Below are positions 45,617 to 58,064 of a stretch of DNA of 64,000 bases, in pieces. The DNA lies in assembly GCF_019649055.1 (NCBI RefSeq), contig NW_026570224.1:1798001-1862000 (forward strand). Reading direction: 5' to 3'. This DNA comes from Paramacrobiotus metropolitanus (Eukaryota; Tardigrada; Eutardigrada; Parachela; Macrobiotidae). Each line of letters starts with the position of its first letter. Position 1 is the stretch's first letter. Under the pieces are notes generated by a model. That model searched no databases. It was not told where the DNA came from and saw only the letters and a program-made list of their open reading frames with translations. Both the position numbers and the translations under genes were made by a program.

Positions 45617-46246
45617 TCAGTCTTCTCCATTCCTTGGCGCTCCCCTGCCTGGTCCTCCACCCCGAAACGATTTCCCGCCACCCCTTCCTGGTCCCCCTCG
45701 GCCACGATTCTGTCCACCACGCCCACCCCCTCGGCCTCCGCCGCCCCCTTGATAGCCGCCGGCTGGCCTTTTATCAGGTCTGGATTTATTTCTGGCCATG
45801 TCTGCTTTCACCAGCTCAGCGACCTCGTCAGGTACGCGCATGTATTTAACTGAACTCCCACGGACATAACATTCCGCTATCTTCCAGAACCGTTCTCCGT
45901 CTTTGGAAGTACAAATAACATCTTTCAGATTTAAGTTCATCCAATTATCCACATTGGCTAGCTGTCCATTATATGTTTCTCCATTTTTTAACTCCACCAG
46001 CACAGGATGATTCTGCAACCACATCAAAGATAATGATAAGTAAGTGAGTCTGTAAGTCCGTTCATGATAGCAGATAGCTGCATAAGAGATTACAAGTTTA
46101 CAACGTATAGTCGTACACAGCTTGTAACGTCAATAATGCAGAATTAAAATGCAACATTGGTACCAATAAAAACATTCGTTATTTTATAAGAGTTTTTCAA
46201 AAATGTGTATTACCAAAGCGCCACGAAGAAGAGATAAAGGCAGCAT
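45617..46246 (-). CDS. LSM4: U6 snRNA-associated Sm-like protein LSm4
   Basis: Two exons: 46246-46214 ([11 protein letters not shown]) and 46012-45617, 142 residues. The Sm fold is clear: Sm1 [29 protein letters not shown] and Sm2 [14 protein letters not shown]. The C-terminus is a Gly/Arg repeat ([19 protein letters not shown]) of the kind methylated in LSm4. LSm4 belongs to the nuclear LSm2-8 ring on U6 snRNA and the cytoplasmic LSm1-7 decapping ring. The intron follows codon 11, and the usual Gln before NHP is missing. Proline-rich frames on the opposite strand of the RGG tail are shadows. It is divergent from UTP4. Confidence 0.96.
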
Positions 46247-46901
46247 AACGACGGGCACAAGGCGAATGTCTTTATTCGTATGTCAAATCCCAACGAATGG
46301 CGAATGCGAATGGCGAATTCAAATAAATAAGGAGCTTACTGCATTCAAGCCCAACAAGTAAAACTGATTCCACAATGACAAAAACAAAATTATCGACTGC
46401 CTCTACTTGGCCATCAAAAAATCGATGTTTTTTTTGGAAATCGTAGCAATGAGAATTATGAAAGCCGTAAAACGTAAAACCTGAAAACATCCATTTCCGA
46501 CAAAGAATCGCAACATGCTCCATTTCCATCCCCTTGGCCAGTGGAATTGGAGGTGATGCAACCGGTTGTTCGTTTTATTGGTATTGGGTGTTAGCCGGCT
46601 CGAGTTTCATTTATGGTCATTACGAAATCAAAAAATTTTATACGAGTAAGTACAAAAATTCAAGAACTTTTGGACGTGTAGGGATGAATTTTCGGTATTT
46701 CATATCACAGACGTTTCTGCAAGTTGTACCGCCGTTATATTTTTATTTACGTACTTTCAGACCTTTCTGGCTTGTGCTGGTGTAAACTTCGAATGAGATT
46801 GTTTCGTTTATTAACCTGTCTTAATGCTGGACTGACTTGTGTACCTATCGCCAGTTATCCTGTTATCGTGCTGGCAGTTACTACTCCGTACATGAACGAA
46901 A
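46247..46901. other. divergent promoter region LSM4 / UTP4
   Basis: 655 bp between two divergent start codons of RNA-processing genes. A direct repeat GAATGGCGAATGCGAATGGC lies at 46291-46318. No further coding content supported. Confidence 0.5.
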
Positions 46902-49900
46902 ATGCCTCGCGAACTTCATGTTCACGAAGTCAGGTTTTTCGATCCGAAACCAAAAGCGGTCCATTATCTGGCATATGAGCCGAAATCGAGACGCTTAGCA
47001 GCAGTCAGGTAGCTGGACTGGGTTTTGCTTTTCCGCGCATTCTTGTCAACTCTGTCATTGAAGGTGCAACAACGATCTTGACGACCAGCTTTCTTCGACT
47101 GATGGCAATAGGCACGACCGTTCGCTCCCGTCATCTTACTTTATCGAAATATGGAATCTTCGCGATGGGCCTTGCTTGGAACTCCAGATCAATCTGGGTT
47201 CGGAGTGGCGACAAAGCGTGGAAGCAGTATGCTGGCGCAGTTCTCGCAATCTCTTTGTGTCTGGAATTCATGGACATGTGATCCTAGTTTGCGTGGAAAG
47301 TGGGAGAATTCTGGTACTCAGTAACTCAGCTAACAGAACACAAAAGTCACAAATCTTAATAAATAAATAGTTCAACCCCAGCTTGTGCGCGGAATTACTT
47401 TACCCTGGTTGGTTTGCCAAGTGCGTATATCTTGTATTTTTTCTCGTGATAGAAAACTGTGGCTGCCGTTTCGGGAGCAGTGTGGTCTCTGGCCATGAAC
47501 CACACTGCGACTCTTTTAGCAGCCGGGACTGAAGATGGATATATTTCCCTGTTCGACGTTAAAGACAGTGGCAGTTTCGAATACTTAAGAGCACTCGATC
47601 CAAAAGGAAGTGAGTGTTTTGGTGCAAATGTTCTGGTGCCAGTAAATGCCTTGACTTTTTTGTCAGTAGTTTCAACGCAGTGTTTCATTGTGTCCCATTT
47701 AAAAAATTAGACAATTCTGAAATTTACAATACAAAGAGTGACTGTAAATTGTAGGCCGTGTTCTCGCATTATCCTGGCATCCTGATGCCAGCAGTGAATT
47801 GTTAGCAGCATCCGGTCGCGGAAAAATATGTGTGTGGGATACGAAAAAGGGTGTGGTTCGGCAGGAAATGCGCCCGAACAAGCGAGGAAAAGAAGAAACC
47901 ATTGTGTCTAGTGTGCTGTTTTTAAAGTACAGTAGCATATCTCGACCGCTCTGCCTCCAGTACTACCTTCAGCCTGAACACAGCTAATCTTCTTCATTTG
48001 CAGAGATGGTACGCTCGTTTCCGGTGATTCTACGGGAGCAACTGTTTTCTGGGACATCGCTACGGGTACTTCTTTAATGGTGAGGACCCAGAAAGGCTGT
48101 AAGTAACGCTAGATTACTACTGTAACGTGCGCACCGTGTTTTACAGAATTTCACGGGGCATCGCAGTGGCGTTCTCTCTTTGACTTCCTTAATTCTTCCC
48201 GATCAAATAATGGTTTATGCGAGTGGAATGGATCCTACAACATACGAATTCCGTTCTGTTAGGACGGATGTCGGCGTATCGCAATGGGTACAGACATTTG
48301 CCCGCCATTCTCATACCCATGATGTCCGAGCATTATGCTCAGCCAGGCAGCGCATTATTTCCGGTGGACAGGACTCTTATTTGATCATGACAGGAGTTCT
48401 CACAGATAAAATGTTTTTAAAGATTCCATCTAACACGGAGGTATCTCATTGAAAAATGCAGAAATTTTGAGAAAATACGTTACTTCCAGACAGTTCCAGT
48501 TATTTTTTTAGGGTACCGTTGTTCAAGTTGCTAGTAATCCGATACACCCGGAAGCCCCGTTGTTGTGCCTGCAGAATAATAACTGGTTGGAAATATGGTG
48601 TTTGACGTCGGTGTCAAATGGCTGCATTCCAGATTATACGTCGTTGTTAAGGTATACCTTTGCTAAAGGAAAGGAAATAATAACGGCATCCGCGATTGCA
48701 GACAATGGTCGTTGGTTAGCTGTAAGCAGTCCACGTGGAACGATAGTCTACAGGATAATTCTGGTAAAATAAGTGCGGTATTTAATTTTTAAAGTTGCAT
48801 TACGATAACAAAATTTCAATTGTTTAGTCGGGCGATCAAAGTCAAATGGACTTGAACATCATTAAAGCGGTATCTTCCAGTGATATTTTTCTGGGCGCCG
48901 CACATCGACTACACTTCTGTGGGAACAGAGACGAATTGATCGTGGCAGACGAGAAAAGTCTTTACATATGTCGAATGCGCTGGGCACCTGATCAAGGGCA
49001 GTTCGGCGCTACTGTCGAGAAAGTGGAAGATTTGCACTTTTTTGGCGAAGGTACCACTTACCGGTTTAAAAATTGTCAGGAATTAAGTGATAGCAACTAA
49101 GATTGTGAGAATTGTTTCAAAAATGTTTGTTTTGTAAAACAGTTGGAGTTTTGCTCCCCATGTTTTCAGATAGTTTATAGAGTTAATCGACATAAGTTAT
49201 GAAAATTATGTTACGATTAATAATTACTTTTTACTTATCTTGACTGCAGATTTAGACGATAGCAGTATGTTTAGTGGCAGTGTACATATGTGCATGGCAT
49301 CCATACGTTTTAGTCACATAGGAAAATGGAACTGCATACTATGGAATTGCTGTACTTTTTCACTATGCTGTATCGCATAACTTTACTGCATTTAGTGTCA
49401 AATACAGATATAAATATTAAATACATTACGGTGGGTATTGGTTTCCTCGTTCTTAGATGAGAGGCTTCGGTTTTTGACTTCTGGTGCGGAGGGGCGATTT
49501 GTTGCATTTGTCAGTTCACGCGGGGATGTTAAGATTTACGACAGGAATTCGAAAAGACAAGTTCACATGGATGTGGACGAAGATACTGAAAATGAATTCG
49601 TTACTACTCCGTATGAACCGATTTTGCCACCGCAAAGCGGTTCGGTGGTTGTTAGCTGCGCAATAGCGGATTGTGATGCTCCGCTTCTTTTATTATCATA
49701 CGCCAATGGAATTGTTGCTAGTTTTAATATTATTACACTGGAATATTCTAAAATCGAGGGAATTAGTTTGATGGACTGCAACATTCCGCTGACCCACTGC
49801 AGTATTTATCGGCATCTGGTATTACTTCATAACTGGCAAGAAGGCTGTTTGCTGGAAAGGAGCGGAAGCAATTGGATTGTTCGTAAAATGTTGAAGTTCG

Positions 49901-50169
49901 ACGAGGTAAAATTTTAAGTTTGTTATTAAGTATGTACAGGCATGCATTTGCAAATCCTTGAGTGGGACAGGCTTTATCAGAGCGCCTTCACTTTTTAACA
50001 GCTACCTGTTGTGCAAAATTATTACTAAGCCTTGTGTGTTCCTTTGTTGCAGTTTTTGATAAGAAGTTTGTTTTCTCCGAATGGAAATCTTGTGAATGTG
50101 GTACAAACTCCGACCATGATCCACAATCAGTTGCCTCCCATGATAGCAAGGAAGATTTTCGGTATTTAA
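46902..50169 (+). CDS. UTP4: UTP4 / cirhin, WD40 subunit of the small-subunit processome
   Basis: Eleven exons: 46902-47008, 47064-47313, 47453-47609, 47755-47926, 48004-48079, 48147-48440, 48512-48763, 48828-49050, 49250-49264, 49457-49905, 50053-50169. Phases agree, about 720 residues (human 686). WD40 repeats run along the protein, with stretches aligned to human cirhin: ELHVHEVRFFDPKP at the N-terminus, CWRSSRNLFVSGIHGHVI, SRVLALSWHPD, DGTLVSGDSTGATVFWD, WVQTFARHSHTHDVRALC, IISGGQDSYLI, and a C-terminus NQLPPMIARKIFGI matching human AQLPPPIKKKKFGT. UTP4 is part of the t-UTP (UTP-A) subcomplex that binds nascent pre-rRNA in the nucleolus. Exon 9 is only 15 nt, supported by phase and clean flanking splice sites. 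The exon 8-10 region is the least conserved. Confidence 0.93.
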
Positions 50170-50921
50170 TGCATTTGTTTCCTGGTTGTTTATTTCACAC
50201 ATCGAAGTTTTTCGTGGAGACCTTGTTAATGTTTGATTGTTTTTAGTGTGAATGTTTTAAATTAGTTTTGCGAAACGCCACTGAACAATACTTTTAATAG
50301 CGAATCATTAAGGGAGCATAGACTCGTGCAGTGGTAGATCTCTTTTATCAAAACTTAGAGGGATCATTATGCTGGTGAAAACATGCGGTATATTATTATA
50401 CCGGCAGTTAATTTAATGAAGAAAAACTGAAAAATATACGTTGCTTGTTTATAACTCAAGCTATCAGAAGCATATTTTTTAGGCACTGGTATCATATCAA
50501 ATTCTACGAATATTAATTTGCACTTCACAGATTAACAAAAGCTATAAAAACAAGTTTGTCTAATTATCGCCAGTTTTAAAGCCATTGCTCTACACTTTTC
50601 GCAGTACCGTGCGTAACAGCCGCACCATGGGAGGAGAGTATTTAGTCAGATCGAACGAACTTTAGAAAAGTCGAAGTGACAAAAAATGGCTCGAAAATAC
50701 TCGTTCGTAGTCGTAGTAAACTCGGTAACTGCGCGATACTTGTAAGTTGCGGGTTTTGGTTGGTATTTTTGGTTTTTTTGTGGCTGTACAGCTCTGGAAA
50801 TGTGTATGGCTTCCATACTTATATTCCTATTACAATAATTATAGTTTTTCAAAGTCCTTGCTTTGCTTCCCGTGCTCGTACAGGATGTCAGATAACTCTT
50901 GTTTGTTGATTTGATAGTACA
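50170..50921. other. intergenic UTP4 to OXA1L
   Basis: 750 bp, AT-rich; expected UTP4 3' UTR and OXA1L promoter. A small + frame at 50676-50909 has no support. Confidence 0.5.
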
Positions 50922-53900
50922 ATGGCTAGTCAGCGCGCTGTGCGCTTCATTGTTGGTGGTCCGGTGAAGTTTCGCACTTGTCTGCACGTTTGCAAACAAG
51001 GAGCCAATCCATCTGTGTTGGCCGTTCCCTTTGCTTCTCACTTGTTCTCGGACGCCAGGAGAGGCAACACTGAATCTCGTGCGCACAGTTGCTTGAACCC
51101 GCCGTTCCCTTCGCGCACGTCTGCCAGGCAGGTATGTGCCCAAGGAACTCTCCATGCATTTGGACGCAACCGAGTAGCTTCCATCAGCCTAAATGGCATT
51201 GTATCCGGCGTACCTACTTTCCATCTCTCCTCGAACGGTGTGAGATGGTTTTCGACGTCTGTTAGCAGACGACAAGATGCTTCGGCTACTGCCACAGCAG
51301 ATCCAGTTATTGCTCAGAACCCTCCGTCTTCGGTAAGCGTAATGTTTCGAGCTGTCAGTGTGTTAAGTAAATGGGAATGCTAACTTGTGTGATTCTCCGT
51401 CCCTTCAATAAACTGTTCATGCTGCAAAATCATTATATGTATAATGTATTCAACACCACTCTAAACACTTTCTTGTGGGTTCTGAACATTAGAGACCGCG
51501 CATAAATATCAGGCATTAGAATCTTTTCCCCACCGATTGTTTGGATCAATGCGTATCGTGGGAGCTTGATCAATAATTTTAAACGCTTTATGCAACCTGT
51601 CCAGATGTAAAATTTTCACTGGTTAGGAAAGCGGTGCGTTTGTAATTCCGGAACCTCCACCGGTTCCCACACCGCTGCCGGATGGAGGCGAGTTGGTTCT
51701 ACAAGGAGGTACGTCCGATCTGACTGCCTTGGGACTGGGAGGATGGTGGCCGACGGGGATGTTTCAGCAGTTTCTGGATATGCTGCATAGTGCTGGTTTG
51801 CCGTGGTGGGGCGCCATAGCGCTGGGTAAGCGTAAGTAATTAGGTTTCGGGTATTCCTTATAAATTTCTGTCGGCTACTAAGCTTTGACGATTTGATCTC
51901 ATGTTTGGGTGTTTTCTATTTTCGTGATTGTAAATGACCATGAAGTCGAACTCACTTCATGGCTCCATGCGGGGCGTGAGAACTTTCAACGACTGCACGG
52001 GACATTTCACTTTTGCGCACCTTTAACACTTTTTTACATTTTTTTGTACCATTTTGTCAGCCAGATGACAAAATCATGTGCCTGACAATGATTCATGTAC
52101 AATACAGAGTACAAATATGTTCGGGTGAACTTGGGGTGGAAACAGGTTGCGGCGCAAAATCAGGCTGACGAAAGATGGGTTAAAGAAAAATCTAAAAAGA
52201 TTAACCGCAAACCGGTGTACCAAAAGTCTGATAAATTTTCCTAACTTTTTAAAAGTTTGCAAAAAAAGTTCACTTATATAACCAGAAGATCATTCTTCCA
52301 CCGAATCAGAGTTCACCATTTCTTTATTTGAATTTCAAAATGAATAACTGTAAAGGTCGATCTTTCGTCAACTTGAGACTTTTACCATCCTTTAAAAATT
52401 CATTTTGAAATTTGAAAAAATTGATGAAATTATTATTCGATGTTGGGACGATCTAAGCCGATCTTCATAGTTTTTGTTATGTGCATAGTACTAGTATTGT
52501 GCAAAATTCGAAGAAAATCGGTCCATATCTCGACTTTTGTTATAAGTACTTGAAGTTCCTGTTTGTGTTTAGACTTTTTGAAAACTGGAATTTGATTTCA
52601 CGCATAACTCCCCAACCGGATGTTATGCGGATGAATGGTTTTTGCGCCAGTGTGTACAAATCAAACTGACATTGAGATGTCATAGAACACCGCACAAGTA
52701 TTCGGGAGCGCGCGGAAACGAAAGCTCCCACGCAAGCGCATGAATTTGGTAGTTGGTACTGCGTACCACGTACCGTGTCACTAAGTGGGCCATTTAAATT
52801 GACTATAGGCATAGCTGTGTAGGTTTTAGGGTGCTTATGTTATTCATGCACAATTATATCGATAGCAATAAAAATAAATAAATATACTTTTGTCAGGCAC
52901 TGTAAATTGAATCAGTGCACTGGTTGTAGCGACGTTTTGCCTGCGACTACTTGTTTTCCCTCTGGCCGTCAAAGCGCAGCGTAACGCATCTGTTCTGCAA
53001 CAGAAAATGCCAGAAGTACAGAGGGTGCAGGCGAAAATGACCGAAGCCAGACTACAGGGTGATGCCATGGGAGGTCAGAGTCCAACAGTTCAAAAAGCGA
53101 TCCTGGAAGCTTTTTCTTCCAAATTTCCATAACTTATTGTTTACCGGCATTTGCTTTTAAACTTGCAGCTGCAATGGCATCATATGAACTACAAGAATTA
53201 ATGAAGAACGGAGGGTTTAACCCGATCAGCTCCCTCATCCCTATGTTTGCTCAGGTTCGTTTCCGGTACCAAAGCACTGCAAATATGTGCATTGTGCGAC
53301 CTGCGTACAGTACTCGTGCTTGCGTATTGTAGTATGAGCGATTGTTACGTGTTAATTATTGTTCTGTTAGAGCGCGATATTTATATCGGTATTCATTGGA
53401 CTTCGTGGTATGGCCAATGCCCCAGTGGAGTCCATGAAGGATGGCGGATTATTTTGGTTTACCGACTTGACGGTTGCCGATCCGTATTACATTCTCCCAA
53501 TTGTCACCAGTATGACACTGCTAGGTGTAATGGAATTGGCAGCGGAAAGCGGGGGTGTGGGAGGCCCGGTTGGTGAAGGGCAAAAAGTGATGATGAGATG
53601 GGCTATGCGCGTACTTCCCATCATCATGTTTCCTTTCATGGCTCGATTCCCGGCTGCTATGTTGTGTTATTGGTTCACCTCCAATGCATTCTCGTTGGCA
53701 CAAGTGGCTCTCTTCAGAATTCCCGCCGTACGCGAAGCACTTAAACTGCCTGCCATAGTTCGCCACAAACCAAGCGCACTGCCCACCAAGAAAAAAGGTC
53801 TTCGCGAGAGTTTTCGGGAATGTAAGTGGTAATTCAGTTTTTAACAAAATCTTCTATCTGAGCACTTCCGTTGGCGTTACAGCGATGCAGAATTCAAGGA

Positions 53901-54037
53901 TCTCCCGGGAAATTGCGGATCGGTCTCGCATCGACTCTGTACGTTTTCGTGAAGCGGGAATGGGGCCTATTCAGAAGACCTACAAGACCGATCCTACTAA
54001 GCGGCGTAGGGATGCCGCTAAGAAAACTGCTAACTGA
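50922..54037 (+). CDS. OXA1L: mitochondrial inner-membrane insertase OXA1L
   Basis: Six exons: 50922-51332, 51627-51825, 52930-53073, 53169-53254, 53371-53821, 53883-54037; phases agree, 481 residues. The N-terminal 130 residues are Arg/Ser-rich and nearly free of acids, as in a mitochondrial presequence. The YidC/Oxa1 core follows: LPWWGAIALATFCLRLLVFPLAVKAQRN (first membrane segment), SLIPMFAQSAIFISVFIGLRGMA, FWFTDLTVADPYYILPIVTSMTLLGVMEL, RVLPIIMFPFMARFPAAMLCYWFTSNAFSLAQVALFRIP (last segments). The tail is basic, as expected for the mitoribosome-binding region. The protein inserts mtDNA-encoded subunits into the inner membrane. Intron 2 is 1.1 kb, the largest of this gene, and has repeat-like content. 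Confidence 0.95.
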
Positions 54038-56677
54038 TGACCGTCGCTCTTATTTTGCATGCCGGAGTATCTAGACAGATGTTGTGAATATTATAAATAA
54101 ATAATAATTATGATTATTTCATTTCTGTTTTATACTGTTTATGGCATGGTTTTATACTGTTGATAGAGAAAAGGGAATAAAAAATCGTTTTTGACAAGTC
54201 CTGCTGAGTGCTGACATGAGGGCATAAGTTAGTAATCCGAGAATTTTAGTAAATTGCTAGGTTATGGAAGATTCCTTGCTATTTCCTTATTCATTAGGTT
54301 TAATTTCGTGCTGTTTACTCTTACGCTCTAGCAAAACTAGGAAATGTCAAACGATCGCACATAAACGGCAAACGCTCCCATGAGACATATTATTTTGAAT
54401 GCTGTGTTTCTGTGACGACCGCCTTAGGAAGTTGGATTGTACCAGAATGTATTAAATTAAAAATGATGTATTAAATCTCTCTGATGGTACGATCAGTTAG
54501 AACAAGTACGTAAGTTCTATCGGGATTTTTGTACTTCGGTACTACACGAGTAATTAAGAACATACAGTAATTAAATTTTTAACTTTGGCATTAGGTGCGT
54601 ACGATACGATGTAATAATTATCTATAGTTCAAGTACAATTACGCTGGAGTCTGTTGGACGCTTGCGGTCAGGATTCCCAGGTACTGTACCAGGACCCAAA
54701 AATTAATGCTATGGTTCCGGGATGTGGTGCCACTAATGCCACTTTTACGGTATAATTTATGCTTCGATGGAGAATGCCCACTGGACATTGGTCGCTGAAT
54801 TTTGTGTCGTTTGGAGTGACCATTGGCTAGTTAAAATGTCCCATTTTAAAATGGACGATGTGGTCTATGGATGTCAGGTGCGTGCAGTGCACCTCTAGTG
54901 GTACTGCTCTTATATAATTTTTTAAACATTAATAAAAAAATTAGGTGGTTACTAATAATTTTGGACGTCGGTAAGGCTCGGGAGACGCTACCGTACTTCA
55001 GCCTGCACGTCATGTACGTCGTACGATTGTACGATACCCTGCACGGCTGCATTTAATACGTATAGCACAGGCTGCACAGCATACGAGGTCGATACGGGAA
55101 AAGTTTATCACAGTTCTTCCGTGTGACGCTGTGCAACTTCGCGTAGCTGCATCGCCCACTGGAATTTTTCCTGCCAAATCCAAAATTCTTATCTACTGTT
55201 TATTTTTAAAATAGTTTAGCGGGCAGAATCGCGATTGACATTTCGTTTTAAATAGTATTGGCTTACCGTTTGTGTTAATTTAATTCTTTCGATCTATCTT
55301 CTGAATGAGGTTGACTTATGCAGCGTTATAGTGTTTTGCTGCACTTCCAAGGATCTAGCAATATTGAATACTCACTCTCTTGCGTCTTAATTCATCAGTA
55401 AGTACTGGTTCCAACTTCCGAACCGTTAAAATGCCTAGATTATGGCAGTAAATTGACATTATTTTAAAAGATTCGTTAATCAGGTACCTTTGAAGTTTGG
55501 CAGATAACATGTAATTCGGACTGTACAGTACTTAATTCGTAGAATTAATAATAACAGCTGAATAAAATTTTATCGCATGCGTGTTTACCAGAACTAAACA
55601 GCGCATATCGCTGTTGATGATGTACTTTCTGTAGCAGATCTGTTTCCCGTGACAGGGAAATGGCGGAACTTGTAATGTTTCTTCCGCTATTGAAATTTTT
55701 TGCTTAAACTACTTTTCACATCGATACTTGTACTGCTAATCAAACTGAAGTGCTAATTAAGCTGCAGCGTATATGAAACCTAATAATACCAGTTCTTGGG
55801 AAGTGCGAAAAGCCATTAAGTAATTTATTTTGTTACTTATTTGTCATAATAATTTGTGACAGTTGTAATGAAAATAATTGTTGGTTTTATTGTTTTTTTC
55901 AGCAGTTGAGTTAATCCCTTACAGTAATCGTTTTTCGGGCGAACATTTTTATAACTCCTGAATTTATCTTGATTTAAGTCCTGAAAGGTTGAGACATTGA
56001 CAGTTTTTCGCGCCCTTAGTGCCCAAAAATATTATTTAGTACAAATTATAAAAGAAATTTTTGTCGGCTGCTGCGACGAGAATATATTAGGTTTCCTGTG
56101 TTCCCTGTGTTCCCTGTTTAGTAGCTCTTTTGTAGTTCATTTACTTACTACCTTACTTCAGTAAGTACTGGGGCGTAAATTTTAAAAGATTCGTTAATCA
56201 GGTACCTTTGAAGTTTGGCAGATATACGAGTATTTAATTTGAATAAAATTTTATCGCATGGCTTTTTAGTATTTTTTTGTTTGTATTTGCAGTTTGGTAG
56301 TTGCAAACTTGAATAATACATTTCTTGGGAAGTGCGAAAAGCCATTAAGTAATTTATTTTGTTATTGTTTGTAATGAAAATAGTATTGTTTTTTCAGTAA
56401 TCCCTTACAGTACGTAACATTTTTATAACTCCTGAATTTGAATTTTTTCGTGCAGTATTATTCAAATTAGTACTGATGGAAATTAGCTCTTTTGTAGTTC
56501 ATTTACTTACTACCTTACTTTCGGGGCGTATTTCGATACGGAAGGTTTGGTAGTTGCAAACTTGAATCATTGCGCGGCACTCACGTTATTGTTAGTGACT
56601 AGTAGGAGTCACGTAACTGACTTTGAATTGCAGTGTCGAGTACTGATGGAAATTTACCCGAAGGAAGGCTTCAGTCA
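54038..56677. other. intergenic OXA1L to VAP with locally duplicated blocks
   Basis: 2.6 kb without a supported gene. From about 55.4 to 56.6 kb several blocks of 20-45 bp occur twice in the same order (see the repeat entry). The last part holds the VAP promoter and any non-coding first exon. Confidence 0.5.
55396..56570. repeat. mosaic direct duplication upstream of VAP
   Basis: Several blocks recur in direct orientation: GATTCGTTAATCAGGTACCT (near 55491 and 56188), GAATAAAATTTTATCGCATG (55559 and 56240), AAGTGCGAAAAGCCATTAAG (55800 and 56330), AGCTCTTTTGTAGTTCATTT (56122 and 56487) and TTTGGTAGTTGCAAACTTGA (56292 and 56547). Spacing differs between copies, so parts of one copy were lost. 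The two sets suggest a tandem duplication followed by deletions. Confidence 0.75.
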
Positions 56678-58064
56678 ATGCCCCAGGTGTTGGTGATTAA
56701 TCCAAAACACAGTCTGCTGTTCAAAGGTACTAGAACTCGCGTCAGTCGCAAGTTAATTGTGAAATACATTTTGCTGGAGTCTCGGTGATAATTAATGTTG
56801 AGCTTCATCATGACGATACCCAATGAGTGATGATTTGAGTTTATTTTTCTTCAAGCATTTTCCATAGCTTAATTTTAAATACTTTGTAGAGTCATCCCCG
56901 TAATGCCGGTTATTCACTTATGTATGTTGAACCGAATATCATGTTGTAGGTCCTTCGAGTCAGTCCGCTACAGTAACCATTACATTGACGAATCCCTCGT
57001 CAAAGATCGTCGCTTTTAAAGTGAAAACTACCGCACCGAAACGTTATTGTGTGCGACCCAATGGAGGAGTAATAAAAGCCGGCGAGACGGTGTCCGTCAA
57101 CATTGTCTATCAGCCGGGTGACGGAAATGATGCGCAGGAGCGGGCACGTCACAAATTCCTCGTGCAAGGCATATTTGTGGACAATGACCAGGTTCAGTTG
57201 GATCAAGTGGTACGCTTCCTTGTCTGCGGTTCGCGCGTTATGTTTCCAATACTAAGTCTTATTTTTTCAGTTACCATAAATCGTTGCTTTTTGTATTTGG
57301 ATATGATTGCGGTTTATTCGGCTGTTGTTCTGTACTCAAATTGCTTTCTTTACAGTGGCGTGATATCCCCAAGGAACGCGTGATGGAGTCAAAGATACGC
57401 TGTGTTTTCGAAGATACCGACGAAGGGGTGACGGAGCAGAAATTACCTGATGGGCGCAAGACCGATTTGGAAGGCGCCGATATGGATCAGTCGATGCAGA
57501 AAATCACTGCTGCTGCATTGACTGCCACTCATCCAGATGTGCGCTTAATTGTTGCTTTCCTTTGAAAAGTTTTCTTGCTCTATTTTTGCATGTGTTGTGT
57601 AGGCTGCTACCGGAGGTATAGACAGCAAAGAATTGGAACTCCGTCGGATGGCTGAAGATTATCGTCGAGCTCAAGACGAAATTGCTAATTTACGCGATGA
57701 AAACCGTCGGCTTCGGGTAATTTTCATTCTCTATTTCTTCATCTGACCGAGAAGCTGGACAGAATATTTATATAAATAACTGAAATTTTTGAAAACAAAA
57801 ACTCAAATTATTCGGAAATAATTGAAAAATAGATAATTACATTGTACTCATTTTGTTTAATAAATTGCTTCTGTGTAGGAAAATGGCGAGCGATTGCGTA
57901 AAAGTCTGCAGACTGCAGGTTCCGTTAGTGGCTTACCAGGTGGAATAGGATCTCAACAGGACCTGGCGGCAAACTGGAAGAATGATTTGACAAAATTACC
58001 GATTTTGGCTACAATTGTTGGAGCCTTGGTTTTGGGTATCATCATGTCGCAGATTTTATTCTGA
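56678..58064 (+). CDS. VAMP-associated protein (VAP), ER contact-site receptor
   Basis: Five exons: 56678-56726, 56950-57209, 57356-57538, 57603-57716, 57879-58064; phases agree, 263 residues (human VAPB 243). The N-terminal MSP domain has VINPKHSLLFKGP, the VAP signature VAFKVKTTAPKRYCVRPNGGVI (lysines and Thr that hold FFAT motifs) and HKFLVQGIF. A coiled coil follows in exon 4 (ELELRRMAEDYRRAQDEIANLRDENRRLR), then a C-terminal anchor LPILATIVGALVLGIIMSQILF. VAPs sit in the ER membrane and tether lipid-transfer and other proteins through FFAT motifs. The family resemblance is equally good for VAPA and VAPB, as expected of the single invertebrate VAP. Confidence 0.96.

Noticed and set aside
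45531-45853. Proline-rich plus-strand frames
   Set aside because: They mirror the Gly/Arg repeat tail of LSM4 on the other strand.
53410-53832. Ending OXA1L at the in-frame stop after GAATGTAAGTGG
   Set aside because: GAAT|GTAAGT is a good donor and the next exon (53883-54037) adds the expected basic C-terminal tail in phase.
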